Made by a program: the position numbers and the translations under genes. Positions 1 to 9,037 of a stretch of 64,000 nucleotides of DNA are shown one piece after another (within the stretch, counting starts at the first letter, position 1; every line of letters begins with the position of its first letter). The notes beneath the pieces are model-generated. The model was not told where the DNA came from. It saw only the letters and a program-made list of their open reading frames with translations, and made no database searches. The stretch comes from an uncultured Nitrospirota bacterium (GTDB taxonomy: Bacteria; Nitrospirota; Nitrospiria; Nitrospirales; UBA8639): the NCBI GenBank assembly GCA_937139405.1, contig CAKZPV010000001.1, positions 1 through 64,000 on the forward strand, given 5' to 3'.

Positions 1-1
1 T

Positions 2-75
2 TGGGGGATCGTCTAAGGGTAGGACGTCAGATTCTGGTTCTGATTGTGAGGGTTCGAATCCTTCTCCCCCAGCCA
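2..75 (+). tRNA. tRNA-Gln (anticodon CUG)
   Basis: The cloverleaf can be folded by eye. The 7-bp acceptor stem pairs TGGGGGA (2-8) with TCCCCCA, followed by discriminator G and an encoded CCA at 73-75. The anticodon stem TCAGA/TCTGA encloses the loop TTCTGGT with anticodon CTG at 34-36. The T-arm GAGGG/CCTTC encloses TTCGAAT. The 5' half is typical of bacterial tRNA-Gln. Confidence 0.95.
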
Positions 76-455
76 ACTTTCTTCTCCTTTTCAGCAACGT
101 GGTGCGGGTTCTTCTTTCCCTCTCTCTAGGTTGTCCTCTAATAAGCTCCTCCCACGAATACTTACATTCATCGGAAATGGAAAATTGTTGCAACAAAGAT
201 TCTTGGTGCAACCACTGTATTGTAAAATTCACGTTAGCTAAGGCAGAATCGATGCTTTGCCCAGGCGGGATAATTCATGATGTTAGATGGAAAACGATGG
301 CGTCGGTAGCCGAGTAGTTGGTTTCTATGTCGCACAGACTGCCAATTGCAACTTAATATTGACTAACCCCTAGCAGGTGATCCCATCGTGCGTTACGTAC
401 TCAGGAGCTGCAGGTTTGGAAGGAAATGGTTTACTTTGAAAAGGTGATATCCTCT
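76..455. other. Gene-free stretch between tRNA-Gln and the isoprenoid operon
   Basis: About 380 bases with no convincing gene. A 72-codon open frame at 99-317 is rich in Ser and Cys, has no ribosome binding site and resembles no family I know. No copy of the tRNA 3' end, integrase or clear terminator was seen. The promoter of the downstream operon presumably lies here, but I could not pick it out. Confidence 0.5.
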
Positions 456-1946
456 ATGCCACCTTTTGCTTTTATCTCGTTAAGTTCACAAAACCCTAAC
501 CCGATTAATTTGAATATGGAAAACCGGATAAAAAGTGATCAGAGTCACACCGCAATTGTCGTCGGCTCTGGTATCGCCGGTTTGCTTAGTGCTCATGTCC
601 TTTCTAAATATTTCTATCAAGTCATACTGCTAGAACGCGATCAGTTACCTGATGGTCCACATTTTCGTCAGGGTGTCCCGCAAGGATTTTACGGTCACGC
701 TCTGGTGACTGGCGGACATCGCATTTTGGAACGATTTTTCCCTGGCTTGGATAATGAACTGGCACGCCTTGGGGGGCAAGCTGGTGATGCTCAAGAAGAT
801 GGTCTTTACTATTTCCGCAAAGGATGGCTCCCGCAATTCGAATCAAAACTACGAAGCCGGGCAAGTAGTCGCGTTCAATTGGAATGGTTAATCCTTAAGC
901 GCGTACGTACACTTGAAAACGTCAACATACTTGAAGGTCACAGAGTTACCGATTTAATCTATGACAAAGAAACGAACAATGTCGTTGGGGTTCACGTAAA
1001 GGATGGTAGTGAAAAAGATTCAATGGTCAAAACACTGTTGGCTGACTTGGTCGTTGATGCTAGCGGTCGTACATCGCACGCGGAGTCCTGGTTGCATTCG
1101 CTTGGATTTACTCGACCAGAACAAACGGTCGTTCGTTCTGGCCTGCGATATGCCAGTCGTCGTTATATTCAAACAAAAGAAAAACGGAATTGGCATTTGA
1201 TCGCCATCGTCGGCCCTGCACACAATCCACGCAATGGAGCCATTTATCCAGAAGAGCATCATCGTTGGGTTGTTTGTTTATCAGGAATCGGCAATGAGTT
1301 ACAAGCCAACGACAACGAAGGTTTTGAAGCATTCGCTCGCAAATTAGAAAGCCCGCTTGTTTACGAAGCCTTTCGCGACGCCCAACCCATCTCTAATGTC
1401 CAATGTTTTCGCGCCACGGAAAATCGATGGCGTCATTATGAATCCATGCCTCATTTTCCACAAAGATTTATTGTTATTGGGGACGCGGCCTGTTCTTTTA
1501 ACCCGTTGTTTGCTCAAGGTATGTCCGTTAGTGCTATTGCCGCGGCGACTCTGGAAAAATGCCTGGAAAGTCATCAACGGCGCCAAGGACTTGATGACCT
1601 GACCGGTTTCGCGAAATGTTTTCAAAAAAGGCTTTCCCGAGACTTTCGAACGCCCTGGGTTTTGGCTACAAGCGAAGATCAGCGCCACGCTGAAGCTGGT
1701 AATTCCCGTTTAAACTGGCCCATGGCTTTGATGTATTGGTACGCCGATCGTGTTTTGGAATGTGCCCTGGTAAACCGTCAAGTCTGTCAAGCGAGCCAGG
1801 AAGTGGTACAAATGGTTAGTCCCCTTTCATCGTTGGCCAAGCCTCGGATTTTCCTACGAGTCATATGGCATGGGCTCAAAAGACGTTATGGGTTACAAAC
1901 GCCTTTACCCGTGACTGATGTGAAGGAGGAAATGGCCTGTGACTGA
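456..1946 (+). CDS. FAD-dependent monooxygenase (class A flavoprotein, COG0654-like)
   Basis: Predicted flavin monooxygenase acting on an unknown, probably isoprenoid or lipid-like, substrate. The N-terminal Rossmann motif GSGIAGLLSA followed by an acidic strand end (LLERD) binds the FAD ADP part. The late motif GDAACSFNPLFAQGMS is the second FAD site, and a DASGRTS motif lies between them. Family members of this kind include polyprenyl-phenol hydroxylases and squalene-epoxidase-like enzymes. The start is uncertain. ATG 456 has an AAGGTGA nine bases upstream; ATG 426 adds ten residues; ATG 516 would place the Rossmann fold closer to the N-terminus but lacks a ribosome site. The gene overlaps the prenyl synthase gene by eight bases, so the two are translationally coupled. 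The substrate is not deducible. Confidence 0.8.
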   Translation: MPPFAFISLSSQNPNPINLNMENRIKSDQSHTAIVVGSGIAGLLSAHVLSKYFYQVILLERDQLPDGPHFRQGVPQGFYGHALVTGGHRILERFFPGLDNELARLGGQAGDAQEDGLYYFRKGWLPQFESKLRSRASSRVQLEWLILKRVRTLENVNILEGHRVTDLIYDKETNNVVGVHVKDGSEKDSMVKTLLADLVVDASGRTSHAESWLHSLGFTRPEQTVVRSGLRYASRRYIQTKEKRNWHLIAIVGPAHNPRNGAIYPEEHHRWVVCLSGIGNELQANDNEGFEAFARKLESPLVYEAFRDAQPISNVQCFRATENRWRHYESMPHFPQRFIVIGDAACSFNPLFAQGMSVSAIAAATLEKCLESHQRRQGLDDLTGFAKCFQKRLSRDFRTPWVLATSEDQRHAEAGNSRLNWPMALMYWYADRVLECALVNRQVCQASQEVVQMVSPLSSLAKPRIFLRVIWHGLKRRYGLQTPLPVTDVKEEMACD

Positions 1947-2817
1947 ATCAGAGGATTTCGCTACTTACTCCCAGGATCTGCGGGCCGCCATCGAACAAAG
2001 ACTTGAAAAAATATTCGATGCCTGTAATGACACTATAGTGCGTCGTGTCGCTGAATATGTGACATTGGGTGGCGGACATCGTTGGCGCGGTATGATGGCC
2101 ATTGCCGCCGGTGAAATATTTTCACCCGATGCCAAGAAGATTAACTTACCAGTAGCCTGTGGTGTCGAATTGGCACATGCCGCATCAATGTTGCTGGATG
2201 ACCTTCCATCAATGGATAACGCCAACATGCGGCGTGGCAAACGATGTGCTCATCATGTGTTTCCCACCTGGGCGGTGGATATGGCCCCCAGCTATCTGGT
2301 TGCTCTGGCATTTCAAGCTGAGCTGGATAATCCACTCGCATCTCCGGATCACCGAGTGGCGTCTGCGCTGGCACTCAGTCACGCTGGGTTGAATATGGCT
2401 CAGGGGCAGGAAATGGATCTCAATCAAAATACTCATGGTGATGTCGAAGGAGCAGTTCTTCAGTGTTACCAACAAAAAAGTGCAGCTCTGTACGCCGCCA
2501 CGACAAAGACTGGCGCCCTTTTGTGTGGTGCAGACGCTCGACAATGTCAATTGCTTTTCGAATGCGGGGCACAGCTCGGAATGTCCTATCAGTTCTTGGA
2601 CGATGTGGCCGATGTCATTGGTGACAGCGAGAGTATTGGTAAGGAAACGGGTATGGACAAAGAAAAGACAACATCCGTGGAGCTTTACGGCGTCGATGAG
2701 TCCGCGGAACGGAGCCAGAAATTCGTGGAAACGGCGCTAATACAATTGAATGAGTTCGGTCCAGAAGCCGATCATTTGCGTTTGCTGGTTTCTCGAGCAA
2801 GTTGGGCGTCGGTTTGA
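1939..2817 (+). CDS. Short-chain polyprenyl diphosphate synthase (FPP/GGPP synthase type)
   Basis: Trans-prenyltransferase that condenses isopentenyl diphosphate with allylic diphosphates. Both Asp-rich motifs are present: DDLPSMD (first, bacterial DDx4D type) and DDVAD (second), which bind the diphosphates through Mg2+. The GGGHRWRG stretch near residue 38 is the substrate-binding region. At 292 aa it has normal length for an FPP/GGPP synthase. The start is a GTG with a strong AAGGAGG nine bases upstream, inside the end of the monooxygenase gene, and the 3' end overlaps the RND gene. C15 or C20 product is likely from the compact active-site flank, but the exact chain length is inference. Confidence 0.9.
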   Translation: MTESEDFATYSQDLRAAIEQRLEKIFDACNDTIVRRVAEYVTLGGGHRWRGMMAIAAGEIFSPDAKKINLPVACGVELAHAASMLLDDLPSMDNANMRRGKRCAHHVFPTWAVDMAPSYLVALAFQAELDNPLASPDHRVASALALSHAGLNMAQGQEMDLNQNTHGDVEGAVLQCYQQKSAALYAATTKTGALLCGADARQCQLLFECGAQLGMSYQFLDDVADVIGDSESIGKETGMDKEKTTSVELYGVDESAERSQKFVETALIQLNEFGPEADHLRLLVSRASWASV

Positions 2818-5225
2818 GTCAAAGGGGCCTTGACCACTATTTCCAGTTCCTCATGCGTCGCCAGGGGTTTGTGCTGCTGCTCGTGGCGGTGTTGACCGCA
2901 TTGGCCGGCTTTCAAATCATTCGCTCTCCACTTGACAATTCTTTGTTACACGCCTTTACGGTTGATCACGCTGAGTATGAACGGTTCCTTGAGAAATCCC
3001 GCCAACTTGAGGGCAAAACTGAAGATCGCATTTTTTTGGCCACTGTCGAAGGTGATGCGCTTTTCTCTGCTCGCGTCTTAAACGCCATTCGTGCTACTGC
3101 CCAGGCGATGGAACAATTGCCGGAAATCGCCGAAGTGAGCCACTTAGCTGACGCGACTCGGCTATCGGCCCATGTCATGCCAACCGGGGCGGTCCGCTAT
3201 TATGCGCGGAAATTGCTGGCCGAAGGAAAACTCAATGTCTCCAAAATACCGCAACCCCGGACCAGGTATTGGCCTGAATCGGAAAAGCAACAACGTGCAA
3301 TTGATTTTGATGCCTTGCGCAAGGACATGCTTGCCGATCAGACAGTAAGAGGTCATCTGCTTTCTCCCACGGCAACAGCACAAATTATGGTGATTGTTCT
3401 GAAATCACCCGACAATTTGTCCGCACAGGAACAGATGCAACTCAAACATCGACTTGAAGCAATTGCCCTAGATCACAAGCTTGGCGGTGGCGGCTTACAC
3501 TTCGCGGGATTTGTCATTTCTCAAGCGTGGTTCTTCGAAGAACTCGTGCACAATGCCATTTTGTTGTTCCCCATCGTCGTCTGCTTGGTCTGTCTGATTG
3601 TGTACCTGTTGTTTCGTCGTGTAGTCATAGTCTTCATCACAGGTATTGTCTGTTTACTTGCAACTATTTGGGCGGTTGGCACAACTTCGCTGGTGTTTTC
3701 GCAATTGAGCGTCATGGTAGTCGCCGCGCCGATCGTGATCGTCGTGGTTAGTACTTCCGATGTCATTCATCTAGTTGTGGCCTATCGATACGAACTGAAT
3801 CGTGGCCTGGCACAACAAGAAGCCTTGCGCTGTGTCATGAATAGAGTTGGGGGAGCGTGCCTGTTGACCAGCCTAACCACTCTGGTTGGTTTTGTGTCCC
3901 TCATGACCGTTCCCGTGTTGGCCATGAAGCAGTTTGCTTTTGCTGCTGCGTTGGGTGTCGCCAGCGCCTTGTTTATAGCAATGACGTTTGTTCCGATTGT
4001 CTGTTCATGGTCTCGGCCGCTTGAACCCAAAGCGAACGGGATGAATCAATTCGTGTCCTGGATCGTTGCCCAATGTCGGTGGGTAAGTTTGGATCATCCT
4101 TATAAAGTCGTTGTTGTGAGCGTTATTTTGATTGCCGGATCCCTGATTTTCGTGCGGCAAATAGAATTTTCCGCTGACTTCACGATGCGTTTCCCCGCCG
4201 ACCATCCCTATCGACAGGGGATTAATTTCTTTAACAATGAACTGGAAGGTTCATCGACAGTCGAAATACTTTTATCAGGCCCCGAGAGGTCTATTCCCAC
4301 ACGCGAAGTCACGCAGGCACTGTATACTGTTGAATCACAGGCCAAAAATGTGCCGCAAGTTGCATCCGTGCAATCAATTCTTGCTCTGTACCGCACGGTG
4401 GACCAACTGATTGGATTTCAGACACCCAGCGGTCTACCTGCAAGTCGAGTCGCAGCCGAAAACTCACTTGAGTTGATCGAACATTCGAATCTTTCAGCTA
4501 CAGCCTCCCTGGTTTCCTCTAAACGTGATTTATCAAGGATGGTGGTTCTGATGTCTACAACAGATCTTTTGGAATTACATCTTGGTGCGGAACGATTAAG
4601 ACAGGCAATCGGTGATGAATTTCCAAAATCTGTCAATGTCGAAGTTTCGGGTGTTGCCGCGATTATGGGGCGGGCTATTGACGCGATCATTGAAGCCAAT
4701 CTCCGTGGCTTGGGTCTGTGTGCCCTGGCTATTCTTCTCATCATGGCAATGGGTTTGCGTTCGATTCGTCTATCATTAATTGCGCAAATTCCTAACATGT
4801 GGCCGTTGCTCCTTCTTGGTTCGGCTTTGGTCTTGACACGTGATCGAGTGGATACTGACATGTTGATTTTGCCAATGATCGCACTGGGTCTCGCTGTTGA
4901 CGATACCATTCATTTTCTTCACCGATATCGTCTCGAACGCACGAATTGTGCTGATCGCCGAGCGGCTCTGGAGAACGTATTTCATTACAGTGGTCCAGCC
5001 ATCATACAGACCACCTTGATTTTGTGTATCGGTCTTTCCGTATGCGCGTTCTCAGCGTATGCCGGCGTGTGGATGCTCGGAACCTACTTGATATTTGCTC
5101 TTGGCTGTGCTGTTGTGGCGGACTTATTCCTCTTGCCAGCGTTGGTAATGTTGGGTGCAGTCGATTCTCAGTTCAATTCAAAACCCACCGGCGGGGATAG
5201 AATTTTTAACGGCATTATTGAATAA
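2802..5225 (+). CDS. RND/MMPL-family exporter (predicted lipid or isoprenoid transporter)
   Basis: 807-residue inner-membrane protein with the two-fold RND layout: an N-terminal anchor (about residues 20-40), a large periplasmic loop, a block of about five helices (250-400), a second anchor near 435, a second periplasmic loop and a final helix block (625-790). The motifs STSDVIHLVVAY and LAVDDTIHFLHRY are the equivalent helix-4 segments of each half, with acidic residues that usually carry protons. It resembles the MMPL/sterol-sensing group that moves hopanoids and other lipids, rather than drug-type AcrB. The TTG start lies inside the prenyl synthase gene, so the three genes form one coupled operon. 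Substrate inferred from neighbours only. Confidence 0.8.
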   Translation: MGVGLSQRGLDHYFQFLMRRQGFVLLLVAVLTALAGFQIIRSPLDNSLLHAFTVDHAEYERFLEKSRQLEGKTEDRIFLATVEGDALFSARVLNAIRATAQAMEQLPEIAEVSHLADATRLSAHVMPTGAVRYYARKLLAEGKLNVSKIPQPRTRYWPESEKQQRAIDFDALRKDMLADQTVRGHLLSPTATAQIMVIVLKSPDNLSAQEQMQLKHRLEAIALDHKLGGGGLHFAGFVISQAWFFEELVHNAILLFPIVVCLVCLIVYLLFRRVVIVFITGIVCLLATIWAVGTTSLVFSQLSVMVVAAPIVIVVVSTSDVIHLVVAYRYELNRGLAQQEALRCVMNRVGGACLLTSLTTLVGFVSLMTVPVLAMKQFAFAAALGVASALFIAMTFVPIVCSWSRPLEPKANGMNQFVSWIVAQCRWVSLDHPYKVVVVSVILIAGSLIFVRQIEFSADFTMRFPADHPYRQGINFFNNELEGSSTVEILLSGPERSIPTREVTQALYTVESQAKNVPQVASVQSILALYRTVDQLIGFQTPSGLPASRVAAENSLELIEHSNLSATASLVSSKRDLSRMVVLMSTTDLLELHLGAERLRQAIGDEFPKSVNVEVSGVAAIMGRAIDAIIEANLRGLGLCALAILLIMAMGLRSIRLSLIAQIPNMWPLLLLGSALVLTRDRVDTDMLILPMIALGLAVDDTIHFLHRYRLERTNCADRRAALENVFHYSGPAIIQTTLILCIGLSVCAFSAYAGVWMLGTYLIFALGCAVVADLFLLPALVMLGAVDSQFNSKPTGGDRIFNGIIE

Positions 5226-5391
5226 ACGGGAAGGTTTGGTATTGGTATTGGTTTTGTCAATTTAACTCTTTTGTGACAGACAGGGCGGCATGATAACTCC
5301 TATGCCCAGCTACCATTGTCACCGTTTTCCTGCCGAAATTTCCAGTCACGCCATGTGGCTTTATCATGGTTTCTGCCTCAGCTTTAGAGAC

Positions 5392-6291
5392 TTATGCCAG
5401 TACAGGTGCCAATTCAGGAGCAAGCCTCGTCTGAGGCTGTTGCTGCTCGCCCCAATACAGAGTTCGATGAGGAAATGGCATTTCAATCCCGCGTGCATCA
5501 AAGGTCTTTTTAATGCGCCGATTCATTTCCCGTCCGACAACCCATTGCCGAATTGGTTTAGTGGTGATCCGACATTTGATGATCACAGCCGAATCGGCAA
5601 ACTGATCAACCCCCAACATTTCTAAGGGTTCTAAAATATCTGGGCCAAACACTGGATCTGCCTGAAGGGAAGTTGCAATTTCTTTCAGGATCTCCATCAC
5701 TTCATCCACATCTACACGATAGGCCACCGCAACATTGAAGACATAACGTGAAAAATCCTTTGTCATATTCGTCACTGTGTTGACGGTGCCATTAGGAATC
5801 GTGTGAACATTGCCCGATAGATCACGCAGAGATATCGTTCGTAATCCCACATCTTCGACTTGCCCACTAACGCCGGCAATATTGACGATATCTCCCATGC
5901 GGATTTGATTTTCTAATAAAATAAAAAATCCCGAAATAACGTCTTTGACGAGACTCTGTGCTCCAAATCCAATCGCGATGCCTCCGACACCTGCGGCCAC
6001 GAGGAATGGGGCTAAATCTATTCCAAGTTGCGATAAAATGGTCATGATTCCAATTCCCGCAATCAACACCCAGAGAAAGTCTCCAAAGACATTCGTCAAC
6101 GTTTGCACACGTTGAACCTGTGCCTGCTCGGCAACGGTCCCCTCAATATAAGATTGCAGTCGTTTAATCAACCGATGGAGGATCAGAAATCCCACATACA
6201 TCGCCAGGAGAATCACGAGAATGACGGATCCTTTGCTCATGAGCCAATTGAGCAGGATAGAGGGCAATTGTTCAAATAATGTGGTATCCAT
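5392..6291 (-). CDS. MscS-family mechanosensitive channel 1
   Basis: 299-residue small-conductance mechanosensitive channel. Three or so N-terminal helices lead into the pore/beta-domain signature: the Gly/Ala-rich GVGGIAIGFGAQSLVKD, then ENQIRMGDIVNI and the conserved IPNGTV. It should open on membrane tension to release solutes during hypo-osmotic shock. The start at 6291 is chosen because AAGGAG precedes it with ideal spacing; an upstream in-frame ATG at 6315 lacks this. It is transcribed divergently from the tiny ORF and glgB, and an ECF-type promoter pointing the other way sits in the shared intergenic region. Confidence 0.93.
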   Translation of the reverse strand: MDTTLFEQLPSILLNWLMSKGSVILVILLAMYVGFLILHRLIKRLQSYIEGTVAEQAQVQRVQTLTNVFGDFLWVLIAGIGIMTILSQLGIDLAPFLVAAGVGGIAIGFGAQSLVKDVISGFFILLENQIRMGDIVNIAGVSGQVEDVGLRTISLRDLSGNVHTIPNGTVNTVTNMTKDFSRYVFNVAVAYRVDVDEVMEILKEIATSLQADPVFGPDILEPLEMLGVDQFADSAVIIKCRITTKPIRQWVVGREMNRRIKKTFDARGIEMPFPHRTLYWGEQQQPQTRLAPELAPVLA

Positions 6292-6344
6292 GGTGTTCTC
6301 CTTTAGGTTTGCCATTTCAACATTGTCTTTGATTGCTGAATTGA

Positions 6345-6374
6345 TGTGACGAAACGTCCTTCTTAGTTGTCTAA
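6345..6374 (+). promoter_or_regulatory. ECF-type promoter element, site A
   Basis: TGTGAC at 6345-6350 and GTCTAA at 6369-6374 are separated by exactly 18 bases. The longer shared form is TGTGACG-N14-GTTGTCTAA. It matches three other sites in the window base for base in the fixed positions. The GTCTAA box is typical of -10 elements used by ECF sigma factors. It points toward the 39-codon ORF at 6466 and glgB. Confidence 0.75.
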
Positions 6375-6465
6375 CTAATCAAGTGGACAAAGAAGTTTAT
6401 TTTAACCTAAGCCTTACTATTTATCACTGGCGCCACACAATCGTGCCTGAAGGAGGGAAAGTCAG

Positions 6466-6585
6466 ATGAACATTAATCGATCTGGAAGTGACAATCATGG
6501 TCGGAACGCTCCAGCGGTTTCACGAGAACCAAGTAAGCAGGAACAAGACGGCCGTCCAAAGAAATCAGTTCGGAATAAGGATTAA
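6466..6585 (+). CDS. Tiny hydrophilic protein (39 aa), unknown function
   Basis: A short ORF with an almost perfect ribosome binding site (AAGGAGGGAAAG, seven to eight bases before ATG), located about 90 bases downstream of ECF-type promoter site A. The product is very polar and basic, rich in Ser, Asn, Arg, Lys and Gln, with no hydrophobic segment. It is probably unstructured. A run of nine T residues (6654-6662) follows some 70 bases later without a clear strong hairpin, so read-through into glgB is possible. I recognise no family. The case for coding rests on the ribosome site and promoter context. Confidence 0.5.
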   Translation: MNINRSGSDNHGRNAPAVSREPSKQEQDGRPKKSVRNKD

Positions 6586-6685
6586 GTCCTTATCGTTCAC
6601 GCCGCACCTAGGGTCGCTTGAAAATGCCTCTCGTTTTTTCCCTTTGGGTGGGATTTTTTTTTAGGACAGAAATGATTTGTGGAAA

Positions 6686-8899
6686 ATGGATGATTGTGAA
6701 AGGCTCGCACAGGGAGAACATTCTCATCCCTTTTCTGTACTAGGCCCTCGTCTTCGCAGTCAATGTGGCCATAGTGTTCTCGTCGTGCGGGTGGTTTGGC
6801 CGGGAGGGAAGGATGTACAAATCATACCAATCAATAAGCCTCAATCTTCTTGCACCATGACTCGTATTCATCCAGCCGGTATTTTTGAAGGAGAAATTCC
6901 TCTGGATGTTTTGAATGAGGGCTATCAAATTCAGGTATCTGATTCTCAAGGAAATGTCTTCACCAGACATGACCCTTATGCCTTTCCTCCCCAACTTTCT
7001 GAGTTTGATTTACATTTATTCAGTGAAGGCAAGGATTACCGAGCCTATGAAAAGTTCGGGGCTCATTTTCGTACCGTTAATGGTGTTAACGGAGTGCATT
7101 TTGTCGTGTGGGCCCCCAATGCGATTCGTGTGAGTGTGGTGGGGGACTTCAATAATTGGGATGGGCGGGTATTTCCAATGGAATCTCGGGAAGACCAAGG
7201 TCTGTGGGAGTTATTTATCCCTGATATTCCTGAGGGGGCGTCCTATAAATATGAAATTCGATCAAAGCAAGAACCTGCCCCTTTTCTCAAAGCGGACCCG
7301 TATGCATTCGCGGCAGAACTTCGTCCTAACACGGCGTCAATTGTCCATGGTTTGTGTGGGTACACCTGGCAGGATCATGACTGGTTAGAGAGTCGCGCTG
7401 TCCGAGATCCCTTAATCCAGCCGCTTGCGATTTATGAAATTCATCTGGGTTCCTGGAGACGTGCGTCGGAAGAAGGATCACGGTGGTTAACCTATGCAGA
7501 GTTAGCCCGAGAACTGGTCCCCTATGTTAAAGAGCTCGGATTTACTCATGTTGAGTTATTGCCAATAACAGAACATCCCTTTGACGGCTCCTGGGGGTAT
7601 CAAACGACCGGGTATTTTGCGCCGACTCGTCGATTTGGAAATCCGAAAGAATTTATGGGGTTCGTGGATGCCTGTCATTTGGCAGGAATAGGGGTGATTT
7701 TAGATTGGGCACCGGCGCATTTCCCAGATGATCCACACGGTCTAGCCTGGTTTGATGGTACGCATTTGTATGACCACATCGATCCCCAAAAAGGATATCA
7801 TCCGGAGTGGCATAGTCGAATATTTAATTATGGACGGACCGAGGTCCGAAATTTTCTGATAAACAGTGCCCTATTCTGGTTAGATCGATATCATATCGAT
7901 GGATTGCGAGTGGATGCCGTGGCCTCCATGCTGTACTTGGATTACAGTCGAAAGCCAGGAGAGTGGGCACCCAATAAATATGGAGGCAATGAAAACTTAG
8001 AAGCCATTGAATTTCTGCGTGAGATGAATGTCAAAGTGCACCAGGAATATCCTGGTGCCATGATGATAGCGGAAGAATCAACAGCTTGGCCGGGAGTGTC
8101 TCGTCCCACATATGTGGGCGGGCTCGGATTTACGTTGAAATGGAATATGGGGTGGATGCACGATATCTTGAATTATTTTCAAACCGATCCAGTCTATCGA
8201 AAGAATCACCAAGACAAAACGACGTTTGGCCTTATGTATGCCTTTTCTGAAAATTTTGTTCTGCCCCTTTCTCACGACGAAGTGGTGCATGGCAAAAAAT
8301 CTTTACGAGAAAAAATGCCCGGTGATGAATGGCAGGGCTTTGCGAATCTTCGTGCATTGTTTGGTTTCATGTATGCTCATCCCGGCAAAAAAATGCTGTT
8401 TATGGGAGGAGAGATTGGGCAAAGAGAAGAATGGAACCATGAAGAGAGTATTGCATGGCCTCTTGTGGATTCTAAAGGTTCAAACTATCTTCTTCATCGT
8501 GGTCTTCAGAAATATGTCGCTGATCTTAACCGAATTTACAAAAACGAACCGGCGTTATATCAAAACGATTTTGATTCCACTGGATTTCAGTGGATCGATT
8601 CTACGGACACCGAACAATCCATCATTGCTTTTATCCGCCGGGCCAAAGATCCAGCCAATTTTATCGTCTGTGTGTGCAACTTCACTCCGGTGCCTCGCTA
8701 TCATTATCACGTCGGCGTGCCTCGAGATGGAACGTATCGTGAATTATTCAATAGTGATTCGAAACACTATGGCGGAAGCAATCTCGGGAATAATGGGGCA
8801 GTAGATTCTATTCCGGAAAAAGAGCAACACTTTTCTCATTCTTTAATTCTGACGCTTCCACCCCTGAGCATGCTTTGGTTGAAGCCCATCCAACAATGA
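6686..8899 (+). CDS. glgB: 1,4-alpha-glucan branching enzyme GlgB
   Basis: Introduces alpha-1,6 branches into alpha-glucan. It is full length (about 737 aa), with N-terminal beta domains including a CBM48 (around 130-220, motif VVGDFNNWDGR) and a GH13 catalytic barrel. Catalytic residues are visible: the nucleophile Asp in GLRVDAVASM, the acid Glu in MIAEESTAWPG, and the transition-state Asp in LSHDEVVHGK. Start is ATG 6686; a TTG at 6677 with AGGA upstream is an alternative that adds three residues. It heads a run with treS-mak and glgE, completing the GlgE route, in which GlgE extends chains and GlgB branches them. ECF-type site A lies upstream. Confidence 0.97.
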   Translation: MDDCERLAQGEHSHPFSVLGPRLRSQCGHSVLVVRVVWPGGKDVQIIPINKPQSSCTMTRIHPAGIFEGEIPLDVLNEGYQIQVSDSQGNVFTRHDPYAFPPQLSEFDLHLFSEGKDYRAYEKFGAHFRTVNGVNGVHFVVWAPNAIRVSVVGDFNNWDGRVFPMESREDQGLWELFIPDIPEGASYKYEIRSKQEPAPFLKADPYAFAAELRPNTASIVHGLCGYTWQDHDWLESRAVRDPLIQPLAIYEIHLGSWRRASEEGSRWLTYAELARELVPYVKELGFTHVELLPITEHPFDGSWGYQTTGYFAPTRRFGNPKEFMGFVDACHLAGIGVILDWAPAHFPDDPHGLAWFDGTHLYDHIDPQKGYHPEWHSRIFNYGRTEVRNFLINSALFWLDRYHIDGLRVDAVASMLYLDYSRKPGEWAPNKYGGNENLEAIEFLREMNVKVHQEYPGAMMIAEESTAWPGVSRPTYVGGLGFTLKWNMGWMHDILNYFQTDPVYRKNHQDKTTFGLMYAFSENFVLPLSHDEVVHGKKSLREKMPGDEWQGFANLRALFGFMYAHPGKKMLFMGGEIGQREEWNHEESIAWPLVDSKGSNYLLHRGLQKYVADLNRIYKNEPALYQNDFDSTGFQWIDSTDTEQSIIAFIRRAKDPANFIVCVCNFTPVPRYHYHVGVPRDGTYRELFNSDSKHYGGSNLGNNGAVDSIPEKEQHFSHSLILTLPPLSMLWLKPIQQ

Positions 8900-9037
8900 A
8901 CCCAGCCAGGCTTATTACTGTCTATAAATCAAAATTTCTGTTATTTTTGGAAATAAATCAGATTCTTGTGACGATCCTCAACGCGATAATATCTCCCATT
9001 TTGGCATCACACCAAAGAAGAATGATAAGGAGAAGCA

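Noticed and set aside
2-75. tRNA-Gln as an attachment site for a genomic island covering the isoprenoid operon
   Set aside because: No integrase, no second copy of the tRNA 3' end and no mobility gene were found inside the window.
99-317. 72-codon open frame after the tRNA
   Set aside because: No ribosome binding site, unusual Ser/Cys-rich composition and no domain. Likely chance.
4418-4909. 163-codon minus-strand frame inside the RND gene
   Set aside because: Antisense to a clear exporter gene, with Arg/Ser-rich shadow composition and no ribosome site.
8967-8996. TGTGACG upstream of treS-maltokinase, resembling the ECF -35 box
   Set aside because: Eighteen bases later stands ATCTCC instead of GTCTAA, and the GTT extension is missing. 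Not counted as a site.
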